Source: Bacteroides sp.
GTDB lineage: Bacteria > Bacteroidota > Bacteroidia > Bacteroidales > Muribaculaceae
Assembly (NCBI GenBank): GCA_014802265.1
Contig: JAAVCP010000025.1
Coordinates: 1-64,000, forward strand
Length of the DNA stretch: 64,000 nucleotides
Reading direction: 5' to 3'
Shown here: one piece after another, positions 35,137-44,028 of the stretch
How positions within the stretch are numbered: the stretch's first letter is position 1
How the letters are laid out: each line of letters opens with the position of its first letter
Translations under genes and position numbers: made by a program
The notes under the pieces: generated by a model
Seen by the model: only the letters and a program-made list of their open reading frames with translations
Databases searched by the model: none
What the model was told of the DNA's origin: nothing

Positions 35137-35349
35137 TTAACGGCTGTAGTGTGCACTACGATAGTGATTACTGTGGTTGTGGTAAATCTGATGGTCAGGA
35201 GCAGCATTAAACTGACAAACACAACCTACGATAAGAAAAGCTACTGCCGATCCGCCGAGCCACCAAGTGACAGTTATACTTGAAGTGAAGCAAGACACGA
35301 TTAGGAGGATTGATCCGATAACGTAGCAGAGGATGGATAAAGTTTTCAT
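35137..35349 (-). CDS. small membrane protein
   Basis: 70 residues: two hydrophobic helices (TLSILCYVIGSILLIVSCF and WWLGGSAVAFLIVGCVCQF) and a histidine/tyrosine-rich tail (HQIYHNHSNHYRSAHYSR). A plus-strand frame overlaps it, but only this strand gives a plausible membrane protein. No family was recognised. Confidence 0.5.
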   Translation of the reverse strand: MKTLSILCYVIGSILLIVSCFTSSITVTWWLGGSAVAFLIVGCVCQFNAAPDHQIYHNHSNHYRSAHYSR

Positions 35350-35541
35350 AACACAAAGTTTTAAGAATATTGAATTGATTTTTAGCAGATTAGAGAGCCA
35401 TTTATAAGATAAATCTTACTATTGATTCTCTTTGACATTATAACACACAATAACGACAAGAGGTTTAAAGAAAATCATAAAAAAGTAAAGATTTTTTTGT
35501 GAATAATACAAAAGAAGCACGATTATAGGGACTTATATAAA

Positions 35542-35571
35542 TAAAAAAAAGAACTGCCTTCAGCAGTTCTT
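35542..35571 (-). terminator. terminator of tRNA-Glu
   Basis: AAGAACTGC (35549-35557) pairs with GCAGTTCTT (35563-35571); on the minus strand a T-run (35542-35549) follows. It lies 7 nt past the tRNA 3' end. Confidence 0.85.
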
Positions 35572-35577
35572 TCCAAG

Positions 35578-35649
35578 TAGCCGATCCGGGACTCGAACCC
35601 GAGTCTCCACCGTGAGAGGGTGGCGTGCTAACCGCTACACTAATCGGCC
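35578..35649 (-). tRNA. tRNA-Glu (anticodon CTC)
   Basis: 72 nt on the minus strand. The acceptor GGCCGAT/ATCGGCT has one G-T pair; the anticodon loop is CTCTCAC in a 5-bp stem (CCACC/GGTGG); the T-arm contains GTTCGAGTC. CCA is not encoded. A hairpin (AAACCCG/CGGGTTT, 35656-35687) precedes the tRNA in its leader. Confidence 0.93.
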
Positions 35650-35699
35650 AAATTAAACCCGTTCACCGGTTAGTGTGACCGGGTTTCTGTTTTGCGGTG

Positions 35700-35731
35700 C
35701 AAAGTTAAGAATAAATTTTTAACTTTGCAAA
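35700..35731 (-). promoter_or_regulatory. promoter of tRNA-Glu
   Basis: On the minus strand TTTG (35728-35731), 20 nt, TAACTTTG (35700-35707). It lies between the rpsP stop and the tRNA. Confidence 0.8.
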
Positions 35732-35755
35732 TTTCTGTTGAAAATTTTTCAGAAA

Positions 35756-36295
35756 TTATTCAGCAGCCTTAGCGTCAGAAGCTGCTGTCTCGTTTTCGAG
35801 AGCAGCCTTAGCGGCAGCTTCCTCAGCAGCGAGTTTTTCAGCTTTCTTCTTTGCTACAGCTTCACCTTTCACTTTGTTCTTTGCAATCTCAGCTTCAAGA
35901 CGAGCTTTTGCATCAGCCTCAGCCTTAGCAGACTTTTTAGCCTCAAACGCATTAGCCTCTTTCTGACGATCCTGCTTCCAGGCATCGAAACGACGCTGAG
36001 CCTCCTCTTGAGTGAAAGCACCTTTCTTAACACCTGTGCGGAGATGCTTCATAAGCATAACGCCCTCTTTAGAGAGGATTGAACGAACTGTGTCGGTGGG
36101 CTGTGCACCAACTTCTACCCAATACAAAGCACGGTCGAAGTCTAAACTTATTGTAGCAGGATTAGTGTTCGGATTATAAGAACCTATCCTTTCAATAAAT
36201 CTACCATCACGTGGTGCCCTGCTATCGGCTACTACAATTGGATAATAAGCGTAGCCTTTGCGGCCATGACGCTGTAATCTGATTTTGGTTGCCAT
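35756..36295 (-). CDS. rpsP: 30S ribosomal protein S16
   Basis: 179 residues. The first 80 residues are S16 ([20 protein letters not shown], then [14 protein letters not shown]). The remaining 95 form an Ala/Lys/Glu-rich, probably helical and disordered extension, as seen in many Bacteroidetes S16 proteins but absent from E. coli S16 (82 residues). It is a single gene with a consensus promoter at 36380-36411. Confidence 0.94.
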   Translation of the reverse strand: MATKIRLQRHGRKGYAYYPIVVADSRAPRDGRFIERIGSYNPNTNPATISLDFDRALYWVEVGAQPTDTVRSILSKEGVMLMKHLRTGVKKGAFTQEEAQRRFDAWKQDRQKEANAFEAKKSAKAEADAKARLEAEIAKNKVKGEAVAKKKAEKLAAEEAAAKAALENETAASDAKAAE

Positions 36296-36379
36296 AAACT
36301 TGACGGTTTATTGTTTAGGTTATTTGTTATGTTTTACTTTCCAAGGTAAGTCCGGCAGGGGCTTACCAGAATTGCGGTG

Positions 36380-36411
36380 CAAAATTACTTCTTTTGTCCC
36401 ATATATGCAAA
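36380..36411 (-). promoter_or_regulatory. promoter of rpsP
   Basis: On the minus strand TTTG (36408-36411), 20 nt, TAATTTTG (36380-36387). Confidence 0.8.
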
Positions 36412-36523
36412 TTATTACGCTGATAGTTTAATGAAAATGGCATATAAATTGCTTATTTGTATTGTTAGAAGGTATTTTCGCAATATTTTTATTAATTTTA
36501 CGCTTATTTTTGAAAAGAAGAAT

Positions 36524-37633
36524 ATGAGTGATAATCCACTTTTGAATAAACTTGACGGTTTTGATGACCGTTTTCAGGAGGTCTCCACGCTGATTTCCGA
36601 CCCGTCGGTCATATCAGATCAGCAGAGATACGTAAGGCTCACCAAAGAATATCGTGACCTTAGACATATACTTGATGCCAAGAAAAAATATGAGAATCTT
36701 CTTGCTGCTGTTGACGAGGCAAAATATGTCATCGTCAATGAAGAAGACGAGGAACTTCGGGCTATGGCACGTGAAGAACTTGACAATGCCATGGCAGAGA
36801 TTCCTAAGATGGAGTTGGAAATAAAGATGCTTCTTGTGCCTGCCGATCCCGAAGATGCCAAGAATGCCGTGGTTGAGATACGCGGTGGCACCGGCGGAGA
36901 TGAGGCAGCCTTGTTTGCTGGCGACCTTTTCAGAATGTACCAGAAGTATGCAGAGAAAAAGGGATGGCAGTTGAGCGTTACAAGCTATAGCGAAGGGGCA
37001 GCCGGAGGTTATAAGGAGATCTGTTTTAACCTAAACGGCACAGATGTGTATGGGGAAATGAAATATGAAAGTGGTGTACATCGTGTGCAGCGTGTGCCTG
37101 CCACAGAGACCCAAGGGCGGGTGCATACCTCCGCTGCCACAGTAGCAGTGCTTCCGGAGGCTGAGGAATTTGATGTGGAAATCAATGAGGGTGCGATTAA
37201 ATGGGATACTTTCCGCTCAGGGGGTGCCGGTGGTCAGAATGTAAATAAGGTGGAATCGGGTGTGCGTTTGCGTTATATATGGAAGAATCCTAATACCGGA
37301 GAGGAAGACGAGATTCTGATAGAGTGTACTGAAACCCGCGATCAGCCCAAGAATAAGGAACGTGCCCTCTCGCGCCTGCGTACCTATATATATAGCCGAG
37401 AGCGCGAGAAGTATCTTGCTGACATTGCCCAGCGCAGGAAAACATTGGTCTCCACAGGTGACCGTTCTGCCAAGATTCGCACTTATAACTTCCCTCAAGG
37501 TCGCATGACGGATCATCGCATCAACTACACTGTCTATAATCTTGACTCCTTTATGGACGGTAATATCCAGGAATGCATCGACCGTCTGTCTATCGCTGAA
37601 AACACAGAGCGACTTAAAGAAGCCGCCCTGTGA
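36524..37633 (+). CDS. prfA: peptide chain release factor 1
   Basis: 369 residues from the ATG at 36524; the frame opens at 36377 but the first 49 residues are not family-like. RF1 releases peptides at UAA and UAG. The stop-codon selector PAT is at 192-194 (RVPATETQG) and the catalytic GGQ at 236-238 (GGAGGQNVNK). The PAT motif distinguishes it from RF2 (SPF). It is divergent from rpsP. Confidence 0.95.
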   Translation: MSDNPLLNKLDGFDDRFQEVSTLISDPSVISDQQRYVRLTKEYRDLRHILDAKKKYENLLAAVDEAKYVIVNEEDEELRAMAREELDNAMAEIPKMELEIKMLLVPADPEDAKNAVVEIRGGTGGDEAALFAGDLFRMYQKYAEKKGWQLSVTSYSEGAAGGYKEICFNLNGTDVYGEMKYESGVHRVQRVPATETQGRVHTSAATVAVLPEAEEFDVEINEGAIKWDTFRSGGAGGQNVNKVESGVRLRYIWKNPNTGEEDEILIECTETRDQPKNKERALSRLRTYIYSREREKYLADIAQRRKTLVSTGDRSAKIRTYNFPQGRMTDHRINYTVYNLDSFMDGNIQECIDRLSIAENTERLKEAAL

Positions 37634-37640
37634 TAATTTT

Positions 37641-37754
37641 TTAGTTAGCAATGAGTAATTAGTAATGATGATTCTCTGTTAAATTAGTAAACTTAAGTCG
37701 ATTACTGAGTAGGATTATTATCATTACTAATTGCAAACTGCTAATTACTAATTG
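37641..37754. repeat. imperfect inverted repeat between prfA and the murB fusion
   Basis: 37641-37672 and 37720-37754 are partly complementary, with TAATTAGTAATGAT the best-matching block. The right arm includes the last codons of the murB fusion gene. A convergent-gene terminator is likely. Confidence 0.5.
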
Positions 37755-39618
37755 TTAAGGTGAGTCCGTCGTAGCAAGGATGAACGTGAGGGGGAAGCAT
37801 TGCCTCAACCTCGGTATGCAGCCCGATTTCATGGTTGAAATGAGTGAGATATGCCTCGTCGGGTTTGACACGACGTATAAGGTCGAGTGCTTCCTCAACA
37901 CAGAAATGAGCAAAATGCTCACGTTGGCGCAGGGCATTGACAATAAGAACCTTTAGCCCATATAGTTTTTCGATTTCCTCTTCCGGAATAGTCTTGGCAT
38001 CAGTTATATAAGCGAAGTTGCCGATTCGGTAGCCTACGATTGGGAGCTTACCATGCATTACACTTATGGGAATTATCTTTAGCCCGTTGATGTAAAACGG
38101 TTCGTTTTTGATTTCATGCACATCAAACACAGGCACACCAGGATAAGGATGCTCTCGGAAACAGTAGTCAAGACGACGGTGTAAATCATCATTAACATCC
38201 TTACGCATATAGAGAGGCACATCGCCGAATGCACAGAAAGGACGTAAATCGTCAAGACCTCCTACATGATCATAGTGACTGTGGGTTATCAAGGTTGCAT
38301 CAAGATGAAATATCTTGTGTTCTATTGCCTGTTGTCTGAAGTCCGGGGAAGCATCTATAAGAATATCCATGCCGTGGGTTTTGACTAAGACAGAAGCCCT
38401 CAGGCGTTTGTCAAAATGAGATTCAGAACGACATACCCGGCATGCACATGCTACTTCCGGGACACCCTTGGAGGTACCACTGCCAAGCACCGTAACTTCG
38501 ATTCGATTATCAATTAAGTTAACTTCAGGGCGAAGCACTACGGCATACTTTTCCAACACAGTCATCACGACATGTTTTGCCAACTGCTTCACATCGTAAG
38601 CTGTGGCATTATCTGCATTTGCGATAACAAGGCATTGTTTCGGATAGATCTCAGCCCCACCAATACGATAACCTTTTAATCCCGCATGCTCTATGAGCCA
38701 ACCCGCAGGCACCTTCACTGTATGTTCGTCAACATCATAATGGGGGATATCCGGGTCAAGACCTAACATCTGCTCTTCATAGAAATAACGGTTGACAACA
38801 GGGTTGGTAAAGAAACTTCCGGCATTGCCGATCACTTCAGGATCAGGCAGCTTCTGATTGCGGATACGTGTCACTTCGTCAGCCAACTCACGGGTGGTGG
38901 GTATTCGCCCCAATCCTTCAGCATACTTTTTAATAGGGGCATAATTCAAATTTTCGGCGAATTTTGACTTCTTGAGTCTGAAACTTACGCGGAGCACGTA
39001 GAAAAGCCCTTTCCCTTCGTGTTTGAAAAAGCTATCTCGATAACCGAATCTGCAAAGTCTCTTCTGCTGACGCAGATTTTCAATCTTATTTTTGATTTGG
39101 ATTGCCTTCTCATCGTCAGAACATTCTTTCAACTCTTCGTATAACCACTTTTCATTATAGAATTTAACGGTCTGCCGCGTAGTGGTATCGAAGCATTCCA
39201 CGGTATAGATCACATCTTTAGCTTCAGCACCATAAGCCCCGATATTTTGCACTGCTGAGGCACCGACCTCTCCCGGGATACCTGCAAGATTCTCCACCCC
39301 GGCTAATCCCTCGGAAATGCACCAGTCAACAAAGTCTGTCCATTTCTCGCCGGCTGCCGATATGGCATATATGGTGTCATCATTCTTTTCATAACGAGTT
39401 ATGCCTTTCATTTGTGAGTGGAGCACGAGCCCATCGAAATCTTGCATGAAAAGCAAGTTGCTGCCACCACCGATGTGAAGCACATCATTATTTAGAAATT
39501 CCTCAGTCCTTGAAATTTTAATCAGTTCTTTAAGTGAGGTGTATTCGGCAAACAACTTTGCCTTTACCGGAATACCGAAGGTGGTGAATTGGGTTATGTC
39601 TTTATTGTGTTGGAACAT
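37741..39618 (-). CDS. murB: MurB fused to a metallo-beta-lactamase-fold hydrolase
   Basis: 625 residues. Residues 1-370 are MurB, the flavin enzyme that reduces UDP-GlcNAc-enolpyruvate to UDP-MurNAc: FAD loop LHIGGGSNLL, ENLAGIPGEVGASAVQNIGAYG, Arg194 in FGYRDSF, Ser268 in GNAGSFFTNP and Glu365 in LRPEVNL. Residues 373-625 are a PhnP/RNase-Z-like hydrolase starting VTVLGSGTSKGVPEVACAC, with zinc ligands in THSHYDHVGG (446-451). The two domains touch with almost no linker. Residues 155-188 form a charged helical insertion in the MurB part. The role of the second domain is unknown. Confidence 0.88.
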   Translation of the reverse strand: MFQHNKDITQFTTFGIPVKAKLFAEYTSLKELIKISRTEEFLNNDVLHIGGGSNLLFMQDFDGLVLHSQMKGITRYEKNDDTIYAISAAGEKWTDFVDWCISEGLAGVENLAGIPGEVGASAVQNIGAYGAEAKDVIYTVECFDTTTRQTVKFYNEKWLYEELKECSDDEKAIQIKNKIENLRQQKRLCRFGYRDSFFKHEGKGLFYVLRVSFRLKKSKFAENLNYAPIKKYAEGLGRIPTTRELADEVTRIRNQKLPDPEVIGNAGSFFTNPVVNRYFYEEQMLGLDPDIPHYDVDEHTVKVPAGWLIEHAGLKGYRIGGAEIYPKQCLVIANADNATAYDVKQLAKHVVMTVLEKYAVVLRPEVNLIDNRIEVTVLGSGTSKGVPEVACACRVCRSESHFDKRLRASVLVKTHGMDILIDASPDFRQQAIEHKIFHLDATLITHSHYDHVGGLDDLRPFCAFGDVPLYMRKDVNDDLHRRLDYCFREHPYPGVPVFDVHEIKNEPFYINGLKIIPISVMHGKLPIVGYRIGNFAYITDAKTIPEEEIEKLYGLKVLIVNALRQREHFAHFCVEEALDLIRRVKPDEAYLTHFNHEIGLHTEVEAMLPPHVHPCYDGLTLTISN

Positions 39619-39647
39619 TGTTTTGAGATAATGGGTTATTGGTGAGA

Positions 39648-40610
39648 TTATCTTCTGAATCTTGTGAGCAGTCCGTCTTCAAACCAAAGCGCAGTGCCGT
39701 CTGAATAGTGCCACATGTCGAGAGTCTGGCTGTAGTCGTGCCCGGAATTTACTTCCGAGGGGTTGCCAAGCGAGAGTTTACATTCTTCCTTAGTCATTCC
39801 GGTCTTTATTTGACCTTGGCAGATAAGTTCCCAGACCTCATCGGAAATTGCCGGATATTTTTTGCGAATGTCAGAAATTGAAAATAAGGTAGGGAAGGAG
39901 CGGCTTTCAGTGCCGGAGTTGCCAAAATTCATAAAAAGCCATGCATATTTACCATTGTCAAGGGTAAAACGTAACTTGAGTGGAAATGCAATTGATGCTG
40001 GCTGCACATCTTCAATTGTGACCGCTACAAATTTCAATCCGGAGATACGGTTGCCTGCCTCATCATACCATAGGGGAGACTTAATCCACAAGCGTTTCCC
40101 GAGGAGCAGTGATTTCACTTCCTCAACCATGTCATTGTCAATAAGCATAGGTAGCTGGTCACTGGTCAGCGTTTCAGCCTCTTCGAGGGTTTTCCCGGTA
40201 TTATATACATATATATTACCATTGTTTTTGAAAACGATTACCACATACATTTTCCCATCAGGAGCCATGCGCTTGTCAATTCCCTCAAACGAGAGATATT
40301 TTCCACCCAACCTGACCGTTAACGGATCTGAGGGAAGACCTTGTTGATCGAAAATCAATATGGTCTTATCGTCGGCGGCAATAAATGTCTTCCCTTTTTC
40401 CCACAGAGGAAGTGGCGAACCCTTTATGCCTACAAAAAACTGTTCCTCATCAGAAGGTGCCAGTGCTTTACGATCTTCTCTGGAGAGTTTGATCTTTTTT
40501 GTCCCTTCTACTCCTGTGAAACAAGATGTGCAAAGCGACATTATCAGGATTGCCGTTATTGCAGGAAAGAACCTCAAGATTTTATTTATGACTGAAGATT
40601 GTGTGTTCAA
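39648..40610 (-). CDS. lipoprotein with BamE/SmpA-like C-terminal segment
   Basis: 320 residues. A lipoprotein signal with Cys30 (MSLCTSC) is followed by a mixed alpha/beta body. The C-terminal 60 residues (IKTGMTKEECKLSLGNPSEV, then DMWHYSDGTALWFEDGLLT) resemble the small BamE-like fold that often ends in a W/Y strand. The middle has no recognised motif. It is 29 nt upstream of the murB fusion gene on the same strand, probably co-transcribed from the -7 element at 40655. Confidence 0.7.
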   Translation of the reverse strand: MNTQSSVINKILRFFPAITAILIMSLCTSCFTGVEGTKKIKLSREDRKALAPSDEEQFFVGIKGSPLPLWEKGKTFIAADDKTILIFDQQGLPSDPLTVRLGGKYLSFEGIDKRMAPDGKMYVVIVFKNNGNIYVYNTGKTLEEAETLTSDQLPMLIDNDMVEEVKSLLLGKRLWIKSPLWYDEAGNRISGLKFVAVTIEDVQPASIAFPLKLRFTLDNGKYAWLFMNFGNSGTESRSFPTLFSISDIRKKYPAISDEVWELICQGQIKTGMTKEECKLSLGNPSEVNSGHDYSQTLDMWHYSDGTALWFEDGLLTRFRR

Positions 40611-40654
40611 GATTATAAAATTTGAAAGATTAAAAAGGAGAATAGATTATGATG

Positions 40655-40662
40655 CAAAATTA
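40655..40662 (-). promoter_or_regulatory. -7 element for the lipoprotein gene
   Basis: TAATTTTG on the minus strand, 45 nt upstream of the start; no good -33 box. Confidence 0.55.
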
Positions 40663-40841
40663 AGCAAAAAAAACGGGATTATAAATTAATGGTGGCAAAA
40701 AGGGGTTTAGACTAAATCAGACCAAAATTCATCTAAAATTTTTAATAAAAATAGATTTAAAGTAATAATTTGATAATCAATTATATTTAATATGGTTGGT
40801 AAGGAAAATTAAATTTAATGAATAAAAAAATGAGAAAAAGT

Positions 40842-40872
40842 TTTGTTGAATAAAAAATAATACCTAACTTTG
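40842..40872 (+). promoter_or_regulatory. promoter of tRNA-Met
   Basis: TTTG (40842-40845), 19 nt, TAACTTTG (40865-40872). The following CACTCGCAAAA and GGAAAC also occur after the tRNA-Cys promoter. Confidence 0.85.
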
Positions 40873-40904
40873 CACTCGCAAAACGGAAACAAACCGTAAT
40901 TCAT

Positions 40905-40978
40905 GGCGGGATAGCTCAGTTGGTTAGAGCGTCGGATTCATAACCCGGAGGTCTCGAGTTCAATTCTCGATCCCGCTA
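40905..40978 (+). tRNA. tRNA-Met (anticodon CAT)
   Basis: 74 nt. Acceptor GGCGGGA/TCCCGCT; D-arm GCTCAGTTGGTTAGAGC; anticodon loop TTCATAA; T-arm TCGAG-TTCAATT-CTCGA; discriminator A. CCA is not encoded. The G1-T72 pair and the absence of three G-C pairs in the anticodon stem argue against an initiator tRNA. A lysidine-type tRNA-Ile2 with CAT cannot be fully excluded. Confidence 0.92.
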
Positions 40979-41117
40979 CACAAGAGGGTTCCATCTAAGG
41001 AGTTCCCTCTTTTTCGTATTATACATATTCCGAATGCACCCCTCAATGATGCACCCGGAAATCTAATATCCTTTTTTAATCCTAATTTCTTAGGGGAGTT
41101 GCAAAAAAACGATTACT

Positions 41118-41798
41118 ATGGCTACAATGTATGAAACCATAATGGATCTTCCTCTCTTTAAAGGTGTGAGCAAAGCACATGTGTCTCTGTTTTTGGAGAA
41201 GACCAATATAGATTTCTGCAACTATGAGGCAGGGGAGGTTTTGATAGAAGCGGGTGATCCGGTAACAATGGTGAAATTTGTCATTACCGGAGGGGTAAGG
41301 GTTATGCGTACATTCCATTCACTTCCTATAAAGGTGGAGGAGACTTGCGGACCCGGTACTGTGTTGGGTGCTGACCGACTGTTTGGTATTTCCACAGGCT
41401 ATGCCTATGATGTAAGGTCAATAGGGAAAACCAGTATCATGCAGTTTAGTAAAGAGCAGTATGTCAATCTTCTTCATTCTGACCGCATCTACATGTTTAA
41501 TTTTTTCAACTATCTTTCTTTGCGTGCGCAGCGTCAGGTTGAGACCATCAGTGATTATGCAGGCAGCGATCTTCACTCTCGGTTGAGCATTATTGTGAGC
41601 GGCATGACACTCCCCACCTCATCTGATATTTCCATAATTATATCAGATGATACTTTGAGAATATTTGGTAAGATGTCGGCAGAAGAGGTGGAGGCATGGA
41701 AAGAAACTGCCATAAAGAAGCGGCTTATAAGTTGCAGCCATGACAGAATCAACATATTGTCGCGAAGAGATTTTTTAAATCGTCAATATGTTTTTTAA
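41118..41798 (+). CDS. Crp/Fnr-like cyclic-nucleotide-binding-fold regulator
   Basis: 226 residues. Residues 10-125 form a cNMP-type beta-roll (LPLFKGVSKAHVSLFLE, then FVITGGVRVMR). The second half (130-226) resembles a Crp-type winged helix but the recognition helix is poorly defined (FGKMSAEEVEAWKETAI), so DNA binding needs support. No Fnr cysteine cluster is present. Target unknown. It lies 140 nt after tRNA-Met and before the nucleoside transporter on the same strand. Confidence 0.75.
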   Translation: MATMYETIMDLPLFKGVSKAHVSLFLEKTNIDFCNYEAGEVLIEAGDPVTMVKFVITGGVRVMRTFHSLPIKVEETCGPGTVLGADRLFGISTGYAYDVRSIGKTSIMQFSKEQYVNLLHSDRIYMFNFFNYLSLRAQRQVETISDYAGSDLHSRLSIIVSGMTLPTSSDISIIISDDTLRIFGKMSAEEVEAWKETAIKKRLISCSHDRINILSRRDFLNRQYVF

Positions 41799-41810
41799 CT
41801 TAGAAATAAG

Positions 41811-41842
41811 TTTGCGAATTAAATAATAATTGCTTAATTTTG
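41811..41842 (+). promoter_or_regulatory. promoter of the nucleoside transporter
   Basis: TTTG (41811-41814), 20 nt, TAATTTTG (41835-41842), giving a start near 41848. Confidence 0.8.
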
Positions 41843-41845
41843 CGT

Positions 41846-41897
41846 GTGAGTTTCCGTTGGAGGCTGACAGGCATTTTGTGTGCCCGCAGTAACTCAT
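41846..41897 (+). promoter_or_regulatory. possible structured 5' leader of the nucleoside transporter mRNA
   Basis: From the predicted transcription start, nested complementary blocks occur: TGAGTT (41847-41852) with AACTCA (41891-41896), CTG (41864-41866) with CAG (41887-41889), and GGCA (41870-41873) with TGCC (41881-41884). This gives a closed, branched stem ending about 55 nt before the ATG at 41952. No known riboswitch class was recognised. Confidence 0.45.
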
Positions 41898-41951
41898 ATT
41901 TTAACCTAAAAGAATACTCAATATCATAGATTAACTTAATATCATATATAA

Positions 41952-43298
41952 ATGACATCGCAACAGATTTTGAAAGTCAAGCTGGCGGTAATGAACTTCC
42001 TGGAGTTTGCCGTATGGGGTTCATACCTTATCTCCTTGGGAAATTATCTTTCGAGGATAGGGCTTAGTGAGCAAATAGGATGGTTTTACATGGTTCAAGG
42101 TCTTGTGTCACTATTCATGCCCGGGGTAGTGGGCATCGTAGCCGACCGTTGGATTCATGCTCAGCGAATGCTGTCACTCTGTCAGATTCTTGCCGCGATG
42201 TTTATGTGTGGCGCAGGACTTTACTGTGCCTCGGCAGGTGGGGATGTAGCTTTTGGTCCGTTGTTTACGCTCTATACTTGCTCGGTAGCTTTCTATATGC
42301 CCACTATCGGACTCGCAAATTCAGTAGCTTACACGGCTCTTACGAAAGCCGGATTGGACACCGTGAAGCATTTCCCGCCCATACGTGTGTTTGGCACAGT
42401 CGGCTTTATATGTGCCATGTTGTTTGTGAATTTCACAGGTTTTCAGTCTACCTTCTCACAATTATTTACCTCCGGAGTGTTTGGTGTGGTCCTTGCCCTC
42501 TATGCGTTGACAATGCCTGATTGTCCCACATGTAAAGACAAAACAAATAAATCTCTCTCCGAGGCACTTGGCTTGAATGCCTTTGCGTTGCTTAAAGAGA
42601 GAAAAATGGCAGTGTTCTTTATCTTCAGTATGCTGCTGGGAGTGTCGCTCCAGATTACTAACAGTTACGGCAATGTGTTTATCACTTGTTTTGAGAATAT
42701 CAGTGAGTATGCCGACAATTATTTTTCAAAGAATGCCAATTTGTTGATTTCATTGTCGCAGATGAGTGAGACGCTGTGCATATTGCTCATACCTTTCTGT
42801 CTTAAAAGATTTGGAATAAAAGGAGTGATGCTGATGTCGATGTTTGCATGGGTGTTCCGTTTTGCCTTTTTCGGACTTGGCAATCCGGGTGGAGGCGTAT
42901 GGCTGTTCATATTGTCAATGATTGTCTATGGGATAGCCTTTGATTTCTTCAATGTGTCAGGTTCGTTATACGTTGATAAACAGACTTCACCCGACATAAG
43001 AAGTAGCGCTCAGGGGTTGTTTATGATAATGACCAACGGCATTGGGGCTTCAATCGGCACTTTCTGTGCCCAAGGTGTTGTCAACCATTTTGTATTCAGC
43101 CATTCCGATCCTGTTGAGCAACTTGCCGGCTGGCGTATATCCTGGTTCTGTTTCGCCGGATTTGCCCTGTTGGTGGGTATCCTTTTCTGGATAATTTTTA
43201 AAGATGACCAAGGAAAAACAACGGTAACGAAATATCAGGCAGAGACATACGGTGGAGAAGATGCCGGAGGGTTGGTTATAGATCATGGGAAAGTATGA
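41952..43298 (+). CDS. MFS nucleoside transporter, NupG-like
   Basis: 448 residues with about 12 membrane helices. It starts LKVKLAVMNFLEFAVWGSYL and continues with YLSRIGLSEQIGWFYMVQG and VGIVADRWIHAQRM, the signature of the nucleoside:H+ symporter branch of the MFS. PPIRVFGTVGFICAM and VDKQTSPDIRSSAQGLFMIM are also family segments. Substrate assignment is by similarity only. rsmE starts 13 nt later. Confidence 0.85.
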   Translation: MTSQQILKVKLAVMNFLEFAVWGSYLISLGNYLSRIGLSEQIGWFYMVQGLVSLFMPGVVGIVADRWIHAQRMLSLCQILAAMFMCGAGLYCASAGGDVAFGPLFTLYTCSVAFYMPTIGLANSVAYTALTKAGLDTVKHFPPIRVFGTVGFICAMLFVNFTGFQSTFSQLFTSGVFGVVLALYALTMPDCPTCKDKTNKSLSEALGLNAFALLKERKMAVFFIFSMLLGVSLQITNSYGNVFITCFENISEYADNYFSKNANLLISLSQMSETLCILLIPFCLKRFGIKGVMLMSMFAWVFRFAFFGLGNPGGGVWLFILSMIVYGIAFDFFNVSGSLYVDKQTSPDIRSSAQGLFMIMTNGIGASIGTFCAQGVVNHFVFSHSDPVEQLAGWRISWFCFAGFALLVGILFWIIFKDDQGKTTVTKYQAETYGGEDAGGLVIDHGKV

Positions 43299-43311
43299 TT
43301 GGAGGTAGATT

Positions 43312-44028
43312 ATGATTCAATTTTATGCTCCTGACATAGAAACGACAGGATTACTTCCGGAGTCTGATTCCGGTCATTGTTGCCGTGTGCTTCGCATGAA
43401 AGAGGGTGATGAGGTATGTGTGGTTGATGGGAAAGGCTCACGTTTCAGATGCATTATACTTGAGGCACACCCGAAGCATACAATGTTGGAAATTGTTGAA
43501 CGTGTGCCCGTGCCAAATCATTGGGGTTTTGAACTTACCCTTGCGGTTGCCCCTACTAAACATGCCGACCGAATGGAGTGGATGCTTGAAAAAGCGGTGG
43601 AAATAGGCATTGATAGGGTAGTGCTTCTGAAGTGTGCCCGCAGTGAGCGCAAGGTGATGAAGACGGAGCGACTGGAGAAAGTCATGATTTCTGCCATGAA
43701 GCAGAGTCTTAAAGGAGTTTTACCAATTTTGGAAGAGGTGACAGACTTTAAGACTTTTGTGAGCAGTGTGCCTGATGGCGTGGCAAAATATTTTGGATAT
43801 TGTTCTGAGGAATATCCACGTGCTGATTTCTCACAAAATTTTAAACCACAGACTTCTGTGGTCATAATGATAGGACCGGAAGGAGATTTTTCACCCGAGG
43901 AAGTGACTCTTGCAGTTGACCATGGATTTATGCCGGTTACATTCGGTGACAGCCGTCTGCGCACAGAGACAGCTGCCCTATATGCCGTCACTGCCGCTCA
44001 TGTCATCAACAGATTGAGTAACCGATAA
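43312..44028 (+). CDS. rsmE: 16S rRNA (uracil-1498-N3)-methyltransferase
   Basis: 238 residues. RsmE methylates U1498 in the decoding region. The N-terminal PUA-like part (HCCRVLRMKEGDEVCVVDGK) is followed by LAVAPTKHADRMEWMLEKAV and the SPOUT knot (MIGPEGDFSPEE, then GDSRLRTETAALYAV), which binds SAM. It forms an apparent two-gene unit with the transporter. Confidence 0.93.
   Translation: MIQFYAPDIETTGLLPESDSGHCCRVLRMKEGDEVCVVDGKGSRFRCIILEAHPKHTMLEIVERVPVPNHWGFELTLAVAPTKHADRMEWMLEKAVEIGIDRVVLLKCARSERKVMKTERLEKVMISAMKQSLKGVLPILEEVTDFKTFVSSVPDGVAKYFGYCSEEYPRADFSQNFKPQTSVVIMIGPEGDFSPEEVTLAVDHGFMPVTFGDSRLRTETAALYAVTAAHVINRLSNR

Noticed and set aside
35086..35283. 65-codon plus-strand frame opposite the small membrane-protein gene
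   Set aside because: The minus-strand frame gives a two-helix membrane protein; the plus-strand product does not.
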